Below, piece after piece: positions 17,773-26,367 of a stretch of 64,000 nt of DNA. The stretch comes from CBDAUN01 sp965214615 (GTDB lineage: Bacteria > Pseudomonadota > Gammaproteobacteria > Arenicellales > JAJDZL01): assembly GCA_965214615.1 (NCBI GenBank), contig OZ243952.1, positions 3,162,001 through 3,226,000 of the forward strand. The letters run 5' to 3'. Made by a program: the position numbers and the translations under genes. The notes under the pieces are model-generated. The model saw only the letters and a program-made list of their open reading frames with translations. It was not told the origin of the DNA and made no database searches. Each line of letters opens with the position of its first letter. The stretch's first letter is position 1.

Positions 17773-18378
17773 GTGGCACAATCAGATATCCGCAAGCGCA
17801 CCCGCGCAGCCCGGCGGGCGCTCAATCCGAAGCAGCAGCGCGAAGCGGCACGGTGCCTTGCAGCGACCCTGTCGCGCCATCCGCTGTTTCTGAAAAGCCG
17901 GCGCATCGCCTTTTACTGGCCCAACGACGGCGAAATTGATCCCACCGACGCGCTCGGCGCAGCGCTCGGCGCAGGCAAAACGTGCTGCCTTCCGGTGCTT
18001 TACCGCGGCGGCAGCAACCGCCTGCTGTTCGGCCGCGTCCATGCGCGCACCAGGCTTATGCCCAACCGCTTCGGCATTCCCGAACCCGACATCGCGATGG
18101 AAGGGTGGCTTCACGCGCAGGCGCTCGACCTGATGCTGGCTCCTCTGGTCGCATTCGACGCATGCGGCAACAGAATCGGCATGGGCGGCGGATTCTACGA
18201 CAACTCGCTCAAGCATCTTCGACGCGCGACATCCTGGACCAGGCCGCAGATACTGGGTCTGGCGCACGAGATTCAGCGAGTCGAGCATATTGAGCGCAAC
18301 GCATGGGACATCCCCTTGCACGGCGCCGTCACAGACCGGCGCATCTACAACTTTACCTCCGACGGTGCGAACCCATGA
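17773..18378 (+). CDS. fau: 5-formyltetrahydrofolate cyclo-ligase
   Basis: 201 residues from a GTG at 17773 just after 6S RNA; the frame is open further upstream but overlaps the RNA gene. Family motifs are RRIAFYWPNDGEIDP, LMLAPLVAFDACGNRIGMGGGFYD and the C-terminal HEIQRVEHI...WDIPLHGAVTD. It converts 5-formyl-THF to 5,10-methenyl-THF with ATP. The zapA-ssrS-fau order is conserved in Gammaproteobacteria. Confidence 0.9.
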   Translation: MAQSDIRKRTRAARRALNPKQQREAARCLAATLSRHPLFLKSRRIAFYWPNDGEIDPTDALGAALGAGKTCCLPVLYRGGSNRLLFGRVHARTRLMPNRFGIPEPDIAMEGWLHAQALDLMLAPLVAFDACGNRIGMGGGFYDNSLKHLRRATSWTRPQILGLAHEIQRVEHIERNAWDIPLHGAVTDRRIYNFTSDGANP

Positions 18379-18851
18379 ACTACTGGCTGATGAAAAGCGA
18401 ACCCGAAACCTACTCGATCGACGATCTCGCGAACGAGCCGAATCAGACGGATCATTGGGATGGAATCAGAAACTACCAGGTTCGCAATTTCTTCCGCGAT
18501 GCGATGAACATAGGCGACATGGCTTTCTTCTACCACTCAAACTGCAAGGTGCCAGGTATCGTCGGGACCATGCGCATTGCCTCCAAGGCGTATACGGACC
18601 ACACTGCGTTCGATCCCGGCGAGCATTACTACGATCCGAAGAGCGACCCGGACAATCCGCGGTGGCTGATGGTCGACGTTCAGCTTGTGTCGAAGTTTGA
18701 GCGCATCGTCAGCCTGGCGGAAATGCGAAGCAGCCCCGATCTTTCCGGGATGAAGGTGCTTCAAAAGGGCAACCGCCTGTCGGTGACGCAGGTCAGTCCC
18801 GAGGAATGGGATCACATTGTCAGGCTGTCGGAATCCTCCGCAGCACAATGA
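18375..18851 (+). CDS. EVE domain protein (PUA-like)
   Basis: 158 residues beginning MNYWLMKSEPETYSIDDL, the hallmark start of EVE proteins, with WDGIRNYQVRNFFRDAM and FFYHSNCKVPGIVG following. The fold recognises modified bases; most members are uncharacterised. It overlaps fau by four bases (ATGA), placing it in the same transcript. Confidence 0.9.
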   Translation: MNYWLMKSEPETYSIDDLANEPNQTDHWDGIRNYQVRNFFRDAMNIGDMAFFYHSNCKVPGIVGTMRIASKAYTDHTAFDPGEHYYDPKSDPDNPRWLMVDVQLVSKFERIVSLAEMRSSPDLSGMKVLQKGNRLSVTQVSPEEWDHIVRLSESSAAQ

Positions 18852-19534
18852 ATCGAGCCGCCTGCCGGGAGCAGCCGGCAGAATCCATGAACCCTGAGGA
18901 CCGCTCTTCGCCGACGGCGGCGTTGCCAGGACCGGCGCGCCGGGCAATGTCTGCGCTGGCGATAATTGCGCTGGCGGCGCTGGCGGCTGTGTGCCTGCCC
19001 GTCGCCGCGCAGCAGCAAGACGACCATTCGGCGCTTTGGCAGTCAGTCGCCGACGGCAGCCATTATGTAATCATGCGCCATGCGCTGGCGCCGCATGTCG
19101 GCAATTCGCGCGAATTCTCACTCGACGACTGCACCACCCAGCGCAATCTGTCCGAACAGGGCGAAAATCAGGCGCGGCGCATCGGCGATCTATTCAGACG
19201 AAATGCGATCGAAGCCGCCGACGTGTATTCCAGCCAGTGGTGCCGCTGCCGCCGCACCGGCGAATTGCTGCAGCTTGGGCCGGTTTCGGACCTGCTCGCG
19301 CTGAACTCGTATTTTCGGGATCGAAGCCGCGGCCCGCAGCAGACTGCCGAACTGGCGCAGTGGCTGCAAAGCCGAACGGATCGAACGCCGCTGGTTCTGG
19401 TCACCCACGGCTTCAATGTATCCGATCTGACCGGTACAGGCAGCGTCTCTTCAGGGGAAATGGTGATATTTCGGCTGAACCGGGACGGTTCGGCTGCGGT
19501 GCGCGGGCGCATCCAGGTACCGATTGAGGATTGA
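18848..19534 (+). CDS. Exported histidine phosphatase family protein
   Basis: 228 residues if started at the ATG overlapping the EVE stop; in-frame ATGs at 18887 and 18947 are alternatives, the last placing a signal peptide (ALAIIALAALAAVCLPVAAQ) at the N-terminus. Catalytic pattern: VIMRHALAPH (RH-x nucleophile loop), SSQWCRCRRTGELL (Arg), and LVTHGFNVSDLTG (second His). Probably periplasmic; substrate unknown. Confidence 0.78.
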   Translation: MNRAACREQPAESMNPEDRSSPTAALPGPARRAMSALAIIALAALAAVCLPVAAQQQDDHSALWQSVADGSHYVIMRHALAPHVGNSREFSLDDCTTQRNLSEQGENQARRIGDLFRRNAIEAADVYSSQWCRCRRTGELLQLGPVSDLLALNSYFRDRSRGPQQTAELAQWLQSRTDRTPLVLVTHGFNVSDLTGTGSVSSGEMVIFRLNRDGSAAVRGRIQVPIED

Positions 19535-19593
19535 GCGGGAGCGCAGCGGTGCTCAGCATGTCGCCAGGCGCATGCGCGACTATGCGGCACGAA

Positions 19594-20367
19594 TCATGCG
19601 TCGACTGCGAGGGGATACTTGAATCCTTCGTAGCACCAACCGGCGCCGGCGGCGGCAACAGTAGCGACAATGCCGCAATCTGAAAGCACCGGGGCAATTT
19701 CCCAAGGCAGTCCGTCCGGGTCGATGATGCGCACTTTGACCCACTCGTCCTCGCCAACAAGATTCACGTCTTTCATGCTGTACAGAATCCCCACGCCTTT
19801 GGCCTTTCCGTAGGCCTCCTTGCGCGTCCATATCGAAAGGAAGCTTGACTTGCGCTGTCCGGCATTTCGCTTTCTGTAGCATTCCAATTCGCGGCGGCTG
19901 AACCGGCGCGGAGCAATCAGGTCGTGGCGCACCGTCCGATTCATGATCTCCGCGTCGATGCCGATCTCGCTTGACAGGCAGATTGCGTACAGCGCAACCG
20001 CCTGAGAGTCGGTAGAGTTGAACTGAATCGCAGGGGCGCCGGGCAAATCCAGGTACGGCTTGCCGTGCTGTGCGAATCGAAACCGGATGTCCGGCGCATC
20101 GCACGCGACGTACAGTGCGAGAATTTCCTTAAGCAGCCCCCGGGAAGCGACATAGCGCTGCCGGGCCTGGGCATGGGTGTATCGCATCATCCGCCTTTGT
20201 TCGCGCGCATCGAAGCATGAAATAAAGTGTCTGATGCGCTCGGCCGGCAGGTTCAGGTCGGCACGCCAGATATGGACATGTCCATGATGCAGCGCCGGCG
20301 GCGATTGCGGGCGGGTCCACGCCAAATCGGCGGCGTGCCCCTGCTGCAGAGCGCCGGACGAGTTCAA
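19594..20367 (-). CDS. 4'-phosphopantetheinyl transferase (Sfp type)
   Basis: 257 residues. Magnesium/CoA motifs are SEIGIDAEIM near residue 155 and FLSIWTRKEAYGKAKGVG near 195, both diagnostic of Sfp-type enzymes that load the phosphopantetheine arm on carrier proteins. RYVASRGLLKEIL in the N-terminal half also fits. No polyketide or peptide synthetase is in the window, so its partner lies elsewhere. Overlaps the small upstream gene by four bases. Confidence 0.88.
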   Translation of the reverse strand: MNSSGALQQGHAADLAWTRPQSPPALHHGHVHIWRADLNLPAERIRHFISCFDAREQRRMMRYTHAQARQRYVASRGLLKEILALYVACDAPDIRFRFAQHGKPYLDLPGAPAIQFNSTDSQAVALYAICLSSEIGIDAEIMNRTVRHDLIAPRRFSRRELECYRKRNAGQRKSSFLSIWTRKEAYGKAKGVGILYSMKDVNLVGEDEWVKVRIIDPDGLPWEIAPVLSDCGIVATVAAAGAGWCYEGFKYPLAVDA

Positions 20368-20603
20368 GTTCTGTCCGGACTCGAAGAGTGGGTGAGCTGG
20401 TTCAGCCTGAGCAGGGCATGCTCTTCGCCCTCGGTATTTTCGCCTTGGGCCCGTCTTTCCAGTATCCGATGCTGCAGGCCTTGCTTGTCAAACAGCATGG
20501 TCTCTGTCGAGTCGCTTAGTGCGACAACAGTTCCCTCGCCGGGAATCACGTACAAACCGGAAAACTCTACCTTGCCGTTGTGCTTGCTATCCGCCATTGT
20601 CAT
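20364..20603 (-). CDS. Small hypothetical protein coupled to the phosphopantetheinyl transferase
   Basis: 79 residues (MTMADSKHNGKVEFSGLYVI...), no signal peptide or helix, slightly acidic. Its stop overlaps the transferase start in ATGA, and it begins ten bases after the ilvA stop, so it is likely translated with the transferase. No family recognised. Confidence 0.55.
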   Translation of the reverse strand: MTMADSKHNGKVEFSGLYVIPGEGTVVALSDSTETMLFDKQGLQHRILERRAQGENTEGEEHALLRLNQLTHSSSPDRT

Positions 20604-20612
20604 CTCGCTCGC

Positions 20613-22163
20613 CTAGGCCAGAAACATCCTGTACGCCGGATTTCCGGATTCATTGACGCTGGGATAGCCGACATGGTTTAGGAATTTTTCAAAATCGTCC
20701 ATTTCTTCGGGCGGCACCTGTATCCCGCACAGCACGCGGCCGTACAGTGCGCCATGATTGCGGTAGTGGAACATGCTGATGTTCCAGGATTCGCCCATTT
20801 TCTGCAAAAATTCCAATAGCGCGCCCGGGCGTTCCGGAAATTGAAACCGATAGACAATTTCGTTATCGGCATTCGGTGCGCGGCCCCCGACCATGTGGCG
20901 CACATGCAGCTTTGCCAATTCATTGTCCGACATGTCCACCACCGGGTACTTTGCGTCATTGAGCGCTTGAATCAGATTCCTGATGTCGGCGCTGCCGGCA
21001 ACCTGGACGCCTGCGTAAATCTGGGCATTCTTGGAATCCGCATATCGATAGTTGAATTCGGTAATGTTTGTCTGGCCGATGGCAGAGCAGAACTTCCGAA
21101 AGCTTCCGCGCTCCTCCGGAATTGTCACCGCCAGGATCGCTTCGCGCCTTTGGCCGACGACGGCGCGTTCTGTAACCGCGCCGAGCCTATCGAAGTTCAT
21201 ATTCGCACCCGACAGAATGGCCACGTAGTCTTTGCGCTTCGCCGACTTGCCCTTGCAGTATTTTTTCAGACCCGCAATGGCCAGCGCTCCGGAGGGTTCG
21301 GCAATGACCCGGGTATCCTCGAATATGTCCTTGATCGCAGCGCAAATCTCATCCGCAGTCACTGTGACAATGCCGTGCACATGCTCCCTGGCTATCTTGA
21401 AGGTCTCGACCCCGACCTGCTTGACTGCCACGCCGTCGGCAAACAGGCCGACCTTTTTTAATCGCACGCGGCGGCCTTCTTCAAGAGAGCGCTTCATCGC
21501 ATCGGAATCGTCCGGCTCGACGCCGATAATCTTGATTCGCTTGTCGATCTGCCTGACGTAGGCAGCGATTCCTGCGATCAGTCCGCCGCCGCCTACCGGA
21601 ACGAATATCGCATCAATCCGGTCCGAATGCTGGCGCAGGATTTCCAGGCCGATAGTGCCGTTGCCGGCAATGATGTCAGCATCATCGTATGGAGGAATCA
21701 GGCGCAGCCCGTAGCGCTTGCTGTAGCTTTTCGCCTTTTCGCCGGCATCGGCGTAGCTGTCTCCGACCAGCTTGACCCGGGCGCCGAAGCCGCGCACGGA
21801 CTTGACCTTGATTTCCGGAGTCGTGCGCGGCATGAAAATGGTCACCGGGCAGCCCAGCCGCTGTCCGCTGAGCGCGACGCCCTGAGCATGATTGCCTGCC
21901 GAAGCGGCGACAACGCCTTTTTTCAGCACAGCCGCAGGCAGGCGCACCATCTTGTTGTATGCGCCGCGAATCTTGAACGAGAAAATCGGCTGCTCATCCT
22001 CGCGCTTAAGCCAGACATTATGCCTTATGCGACGCGAAAGGTTATCCGCGTAGTCCAAGGACGTATCGGTTGCGACGTCGTAGACGCGCGCGGTCAATAT
22101 GCGCTGAAGGTAATCCTGAATCACTGCAATCGTTTGAATCTGCGTTACAATGTATCTAAACAC
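20613..22163 (-). CDS. ilvA: Threonine ammonia-lyase, biosynthetic (threonine deaminase)
   Basis: 516 residues from GTG 22163; a GTG at 22124 (503 residues) fits the usual family start better. PLP-binding Lys is in FSFKIRGAYNKM, the phosphate-binding loop is VGGGGLIAG, and two C-terminal ACT-like regulatory domains (from about residue 335; AVTIPEERGSFRKFC and YRFQFPERPGALLEF) identify the isoleucine-inhibited biosynthetic form. Converts threonine to 2-oxobutanoate, first step of isoleucine synthesis. Divergent from rpiA. Confidence 0.93.
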   Translation of the reverse strand: MFRYIVTQIQTIAVIQDYLQRILTARVYDVATDTSLDYADNLSRRIRHNVWLKREDEQPIFSFKIRGAYNKMVRLPAAVLKKGVVAASAGNHAQGVALSGQRLGCPVTIFMPRTTPEIKVKSVRGFGARVKLVGDSYADAGEKAKSYSKRYGLRLIPPYDDADIIAGNGTIGLEILRQHSDRIDAIFVPVGGGGLIAGIAAYVRQIDKRIKIIGVEPDDSDAMKRSLEEGRRVRLKKVGLFADGVAVKQVGVETFKIAREHVHGIVTVTADEICAAIKDIFEDTRVIAEPSGALAIAGLKKYCKGKSAKRKDYVAILSGANMNFDRLGAVTERAVVGQRREAILAVTIPEERGSFRKFCSAIGQTNITEFNYRYADSKNAQIYAGVQVAGSADIRNLIQALNDAKYPVVDMSDNELAKLHVRHMVGGRAPNADNEIVYRFQFPERPGALLEFLQKMGESWNISMFHYRNHGALYGRVLCGIQVPPEEMDDFEKFLNHVGYPSVNESGNPAYRMFLA

Positions 22164-22185
22164 GACACCGGAGTACGTGACAGTT

Positions 22186-22842
22186 ATGCGAGATGTCGAC
22201 GCTATGAAGCGCCTAGCCGCGGAAGCGGCATTAGATTATATAGAAATCGGCGACATAGTTGGAGTAGGTACCGGTTCCACAGCAAATTTCTTCATTGACG
22301 CCCTTGCCCGGGTCAAGGGCAGGATCGATGCCGCGGTAGCCAGTTCCGATGCCACAGAGACGCGCCTGCGCAAGCATGGAATCAAGGTGCTGGAGCTTAA
22401 TCGCACCGGCGATATTCCAATCTATGTCGACGGCGCGGACGAAGCCACGCGAAACCGGCATTTGATCAAGGGCGGCGGCGGCGCCCTGACGCGGGAGAAA
22501 ATCGTTGCCGCAGCCAGCCGGCGCTTTGCCTGCATTGTCGATCAAGGCAAAATTGTCGATGTGCTGGGCCGCTTCCCGCTGCCGGTGGAGGTGATCCCGA
22601 TGGCGCAAAGCTACGTCAGCCGCGAATTGGCCAAGCTCGGAGGCCAGCCCCAGCTTCGATACGGCTTCAAAACGGACAACGGCAATGTGGTGCTTGATGT
22701 CAGGAATCTCGACCTGGTCGATGCGCTAAGCGTGGAACAGCGGATCAATTCTATTGCCGGCGTCGTTGCAAACGGCATTTTTGCCTGCCGCCCGGCCGAC
22801 ACGCTGATTGTCGGACGCAGCGGCACAGTTGAAACGCTTTAG
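22186..22842 (+). CDS. rpiA: Ribose-5-phosphate isomerase A
   Basis: 218 residues from ATG 22186 (an ATG at 22150 would overlap ilvA). Family motifs: IVGVGTGSTANFFIDAL, IPIYVDGADEATRNRHLIKGGGGALTREKI with catalytic Glu, and GVVANGIFACRPADTLIVG. Interconverts ribulose- and ribose-5-phosphate in the pentose phosphate pathway. Confidence 0.93.
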   Translation: MRDVDAMKRLAAEAALDYIEIGDIVGVGTGSTANFFIDALARVKGRIDAAVASSDATETRLRKHGIKVLELNRTGDIPIYVDGADEATRNRHLIKGGGGALTREKIVAAASRRFACIVDQGKIVDVLGRFPLPVEVIPMAQSYVSRELAKLGGQPQLRYGFKTDNGNVVLDVRNLDLVDALSVEQRINSIAGVVANGIFACRPADTLIVGRSGTVETL

Positions 22843-22866
22843 CGGCGAAGTCGGCGTCGCCCGCGC

Positions 22867-23556
22867 TCAGGGCGAGGCGCCTGCCTTTTCGAAGATAAGA
22901 TCGAATATTTCACGATCCTCCCTGGCAGCGCGCTGTTCAAAGCCGGTGGCAATTCTCGGCGGGCGTTCGGCGAAGCCGGATTGCGCCGCATTGCGCAGCC
23001 CCGCGGTCGATTCAAGCACTTCCAGGCAATGGCTGGCATAGTCCGCCCAGTCGGTAGCAAAGTAAAGACGCCCTGCGTCGCTGAGCCTGTCGGCGCAGGC
23101 ACCGGCGAATTCCGGCTGAATCAGACGCCGCTTGAAATGCCTCGCTTTCGGCCAAGGGTCGGGAAACATCAGATACAGCTCATCGACGCTGCCCGGAGCA
23201 ATGCGTTCATGCAGCACGTCGCGCGCGTCCTGATTTGCAATCCTGACATTGGCAAGATCCAGTTTTTCCAGTCCCAGCAGCAGCCTGCCGATTCCGGGGC
23301 GGTAGATATCGATTCCCAGATAGCCTGTATTCGGGTTTGCCGACGCCATTTCAAGCAGCATCGCGCCGCTGCCGAATCCGATTTCCACGGCAATTGTGTC
23401 GGCGAACGGAAAAAGGTCTGAAAAATCGATCGCCAAAGGAGTATCGGGGACTCTGTATCGGGGCAGCAGTTCGTTCAGCGCCCGGGTCTGCGCGCGAGTG
23501 ATTCGGCCTTCGCGCCAGGAAACGGTGCGGATGCGCGGATGCGTGCGGTCATTCAT
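22867..23556 (-). CDS. trmB: tRNA (guanine-N7-)-methyltransferase TrmB
   Basis: 230 residues from ATG 23556; the frame is open upstream but the family begins here. SAM-binding VEIGFGSGAMLLEMA, followed by YLGIDIYRPGIGRLL and the catalytic LMFPDPWPKARHFKRRLIQPEF. It makes m7G46 in the variable loop of tRNAs. Convergent with rpiA with 24 bases between. Confidence 0.93.
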   Translation of the reverse strand: MNDRTHPRIRTVSWREGRITRAQTRALNELLPRYRVPDTPLAIDFSDLFPFADTIAVEIGFGSGAMLLEMASANPNTGYLGIDIYRPGIGRLLLGLEKLDLANVRIANQDARDVLHERIAPGSVDELYLMFPDPWPKARHFKRRLIQPEFAGACADRLSDAGRLYFATDWADYASHCLEVLESTAGLRNAAQSGFAERPPRIATGFEQRAAREDREIFDLIFEKAGASP

Positions 23557-24162
23557 TGCTGTTCGTGTTTCGGGGTTGCCGTATACGGGCCGTCGGTGCC
23601 AATGCTGCTGATTCGCCTCAATACTATACCGGCAAATGTGCCCAATCAGCACCTTGATTCCGGATTTCAAGACAGAACTGCGCGGCAATCGATGCGCGAT
23701 TCGGGATGCCGGATGACGCAATCCATGTATGCGGGCGAAACCGCTGTCCGGACTGGCTGCAGCCGGACCGTGCAATGCAGCTTCGCGCCGATTGCGAAAG
23801 GTGCTGAATTATGCGCGCAGCGAAAGCGGGTCGGCGCTGCCACGGGAGCGACGTCCGCGGGTTCGGGCGGGACGAAACACTCTGCATGGATGATCGTGCG
23901 CGCCGTGGTTTTTGACACATTGGAAGAATGCTGCAGGGATTTGCGTGCAAGGACGGCATCAAGCATCCGGGGTCGCAGGCCGCGCAATCCGAATATCGCC
24001 CGGAAACGAAGATGGGTCAGGCAAACGCATCCGCTGTCAGCACAATGTCAATTGACGCATCGGGTGCGCATTAATGACGTGCTTCTGGAACAGCAGTTAA
24101 AATACATCGCCACGCGGTCGTCTGGATTACGCCCGCGCCTGAGAATACTTCTTTAAGCTTCA
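23557..24162. other. Gene-free interval between divergent trmB and ccmA
   Basis: About 600 bases. Open frames exist on both strands (up to about 200 codons) but show no recognisable domain, biased composition and no ribosome sites. No RNA gene was seen. It presumably holds the promoters of trmB and the ccm operon. Confidence 0.4.
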
Positions 24163-24789
24163 ATGCCAATAATTCTTCAAGCTGCCGGTCTTGCGGTTGA
24201 ACGCGATGCCCGGCGCGTATTCGAAAACTTGTCGTTCGCCGTAGAGCGCGGGCAGGCGCTGCATGTCTCAGGACGCAACGGCGCCGGCAAGACCACCCTG
24301 CTTCGGACGCTGTGCGGCCTGATCCGCCCTGAGACAGGCTTGATCGAATTCGAGGGCGTCGCAGTGAAAGAAGACTTTCTCGAATATCTTCGCCACGTCA
24401 CCTACATCGGACACGACAACGGGCTAAAACTGGAATTGACGCCGCTTGAAAATCTTAAATTCGAGCGAATGCTACGGAATGCCTCACCCGCACCGACCGA
24501 CACTGCGATTCTTGAACGTCTGGGAGTCGGCCATTGCGCCGAAGTGCCTTGCCGCTACCTGAGCGCAGGTCAGAAGCGGCGCACCGCGCTGACCCGCCTG
24601 CCGGCATCCGGCACGCGCCTTTGGCTGCTGGACGAGCCGCTGAACGGTCTCGACAGCGACGGCCGCCAGCTGTTCGAAGAACTGCTTGAAGGGCACCTGC
24701 GCGGCGGCGGCGGCGCAATCGTCACTTCGCATCAGCCCTTCGGTTCCGGCGACGTCGCCGAAGTGGCGCTGGACCGGTACATGGCCTAG
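24163..24789 (+). CDS. ccmA: Heme exporter ATP-binding protein CcmA
   Basis: 208 residues: Walker A GRNGAGKTTLLRTLCGL near residue 38, signature YLSAGQKRRTALTRL near 128, Walker B LWLLDEPLNGLD near 150, and THQ-like TSHQPF near 188. Energises release of holo-CcmE from CcmC during cytochrome c maturation. First of four overlapping ccm genes that fit the many c-type cytochromes encoded just downstream. Confidence 0.92.
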   Translation: MPIILQAAGLAVERDARRVFENLSFAVERGQALHVSGRNGAGKTTLLRTLCGLIRPETGLIEFEGVAVKEDFLEYLRHVTYIGHDNGLKLELTPLENLKFERMLRNASPAPTDTAILERLGVGHCAEVPCRYLSAGQKRRTALTRLPASGTRLWLLDEPLNGLDSDGRQLFEELLEGHLRGGGGAIVTSHQPFGSGDVAEVALDRYMA

Positions 24790-24791
24790 CG

Positions 24792-25463
24792 ATGCTGCGT
24801 GCCATGATCACAGTGCTTCGGCGCGACCTGCTTGTGATGCGCCGCAATCTGGGCGACTATGCCACTTCGGTCATGTTCTTCATCGTGGTAACGACGATGT
24901 TTTCCTTCGCTGGCGATTCGAATCCGCAAATGCTGCGTCAAATCGGCGGCGGCGTCATATGGGTCGCGGCGCTTTTGTCCGCAATGCTGTCGCTCGACGG
25001 ACTGTTCCGGGCCGACTACGAGGACGGCACCCTCGACCTTTTGCTGAGCGCGCCGGTACCGGCCGGCGCAGTCGTAGCCGGCAAGGTGGCGGCGCATTGG
25101 ATCTCGACCGGACTGCCGCTGATTGCGATTAGCCCCGTGCTGGGTATACTTATGAATCTCGACCCTTCCGGAATCCGGGCATTGATATTGACACTTTCAG
25201 CAAGCACACCGGTGTTCAGCCTTGTCGGCGCATTCGGCGCTTCTCTAGTCGTAGCGCAAAAGCGCGCCGGCGTCCTGCTGTCGCTGCTGGTGCTGCCGCT
25301 TTGCGTTCCGGTGCTCATCTTCTCGATCACCGCGATTGACGCGGCGCAGTCGGGCCTGGCCTACAGCGGTCACCTTTCCCTGCTGGGCGCCTATCTGGCG
25401 TTCAGCGCGACACTCGCGCCGCTGGCGACCGCGGCCGCCTTGCGCGTCACTTCGGGCAGCTGA
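24792..25463 (+). CDS. ccmB: Heme exporter membrane protein CcmB
   Basis: 223 residues, six helices. RRDLLVMRRNLGDYATSVMFF at the start and LDGLFRADYEDGTLDLLL in the first loop are diagnostic for CcmB. Works with CcmA and CcmC. Two bases separate it from ccmA and two from ccmC. Confidence 0.92.
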   Translation: MLRAMITVLRRDLLVMRRNLGDYATSVMFFIVVTTMFSFAGDSNPQMLRQIGGGVIWVAALLSAMLSLDGLFRADYEDGTLDLLLSAPVPAGAVVAGKVAAHWISTGLPLIAISPVLGILMNLDPSGIRALILTLSASTPVFSLVGAFGASLVVAQKRAGVLLSLLVLPLCVPVLIFSITAIDAAQSGLAYSGHLSLLGAYLAFSATLAPLATAAALRVTSGS

Positions 25464-25465
25464 CC

Positions 25466-26203
25466 ATGTGGGTGTGGCTTCACCGGTTCGGCTCGGCGCC
25501 TTATTTCTACAGGGTTGCGGGAGCGCTCACCCCCTGGTTTGGCTGGATTTCGCTGATCCTGATCCTCGCCGGACTGTATCTCGGACTCGTCGAAGCGCCT
25601 GTCGACTATCAGCAAAAGGACGCCTACCGGATCATGTTCGTCCATGTCCCTTCCGCCTGGATGTCGATGTTCATCTACGTGTTCATGGCGGCAGCGGGCG
25701 CAATCGGGCTCATATGGCGAATCAAGCTCGCGCACTTGACGTGCACCGCGGCGGCGGCGACCGGCGCATCGTTCACGCTGATCACCCTGGTCACCGGGTC
25801 AATCTGGGGCAAGCCGATGTGGGGCGCGTGGTGGGCATGGGATGCCCGACTCACCTCGGAACTGATTCTGCTGTTTCTATATCTCGGGTTCATCGCACTT
25901 CAGGCGGCGATCTCCGATCGCGGCAAGTCCCAGCAGGCCGGCGCAATCCTGCTGCTGGCAGGGGTGGTCAACATTCCGATCATCCACTACTCGGTAGTGT
26001 GGTGGAATTCATTGCATCAGCCGGCTTCGGTCAGCAAGCTCGGCGTGCCCTCGATTCACATCAGCATGCTGATTCCGCTACTGGTCATGGCAGTGGCTTT
26101 CATGGCGCTATTCGCAGCGATCACCCTGATGCGCACCAGGGCGCTGATCCTGGAAGCCGAGCAATCCAGCCGCTGGGTGCGTGACCTGAGCCGCGCGCCA
26201 TGA
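25466..26203 (+). CDS. ccmC: Heme lyase/handling protein CcmC
   Basis: 245 residues with six helices, conserved HVPSAWMSMF and the tryptophan-rich WGKPMWGAWWAWDARLTSELIL, which binds periplasmic heme between two flanking His (in VHVPS and IHYSVVWWNSLH). Loads heme on CcmE. Its stop overlaps the ccmD start. Confidence 0.93.
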   Translation: MWVWLHRFGSAPYFYRVAGALTPWFGWISLILILAGLYLGLVEAPVDYQQKDAYRIMFVHVPSAWMSMFIYVFMAAAGAIGLIWRIKLAHLTCTAAAATGASFTLITLVTGSIWGKPMWGAWWAWDARLTSELILLFLYLGFIALQAAISDRGKSQQAGAILLLAGVVNIPIIHYSVVWWNSLHQPASVSKLGVPSIHISMLIPLLVMAVAFMALFAAITLMRTRALILEAEQSSRWVRDLSRAP

Positions 26204-26361
26204 CGTTCGCAGAATTCATCTCCATGAGCGGCTACGGCGAATACGTATGGGGCGCCTACGGCTTTGCACTGGCCGTGCTTGCAGCGAATTTCGCATCCGC
26301 ACTGAGGCGGCTTCGGCGCTCGCAAAAACGCCGCGGCGCCGAGCAGTCCGAACCCCGCTAG
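26200..26361 (+). CDS. ccmD: Heme exporter small protein CcmD
   Basis: 53 residues: MTFAEFISMSGYGEYVWGAY, one membrane helix, then the basic RRLRRSQKRR tail. This is the expected size and pattern of CcmD, which helps release holo-CcmE from CcmABC. Starts within the ccmC stop (ATGA). The cytoplasmic Tyr and small Gly-rich start are as in the family. ccmE-H do not follow and must lie elsewhere. Confidence 0.88.
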   Translation: MTFAEFISMSGYGEYVWGAYGFALAVLAANFASALRRLRRSQKRRGAEQSEPR

Positions 26362-26367
26362 CACCGA

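Noticed and set aside
23539..24156. 205-codon open frame between trmB and ccmA
   Set aside because: No ribosome site, no domain, Arg/Cys-rich composition; overlaps the trmB start.
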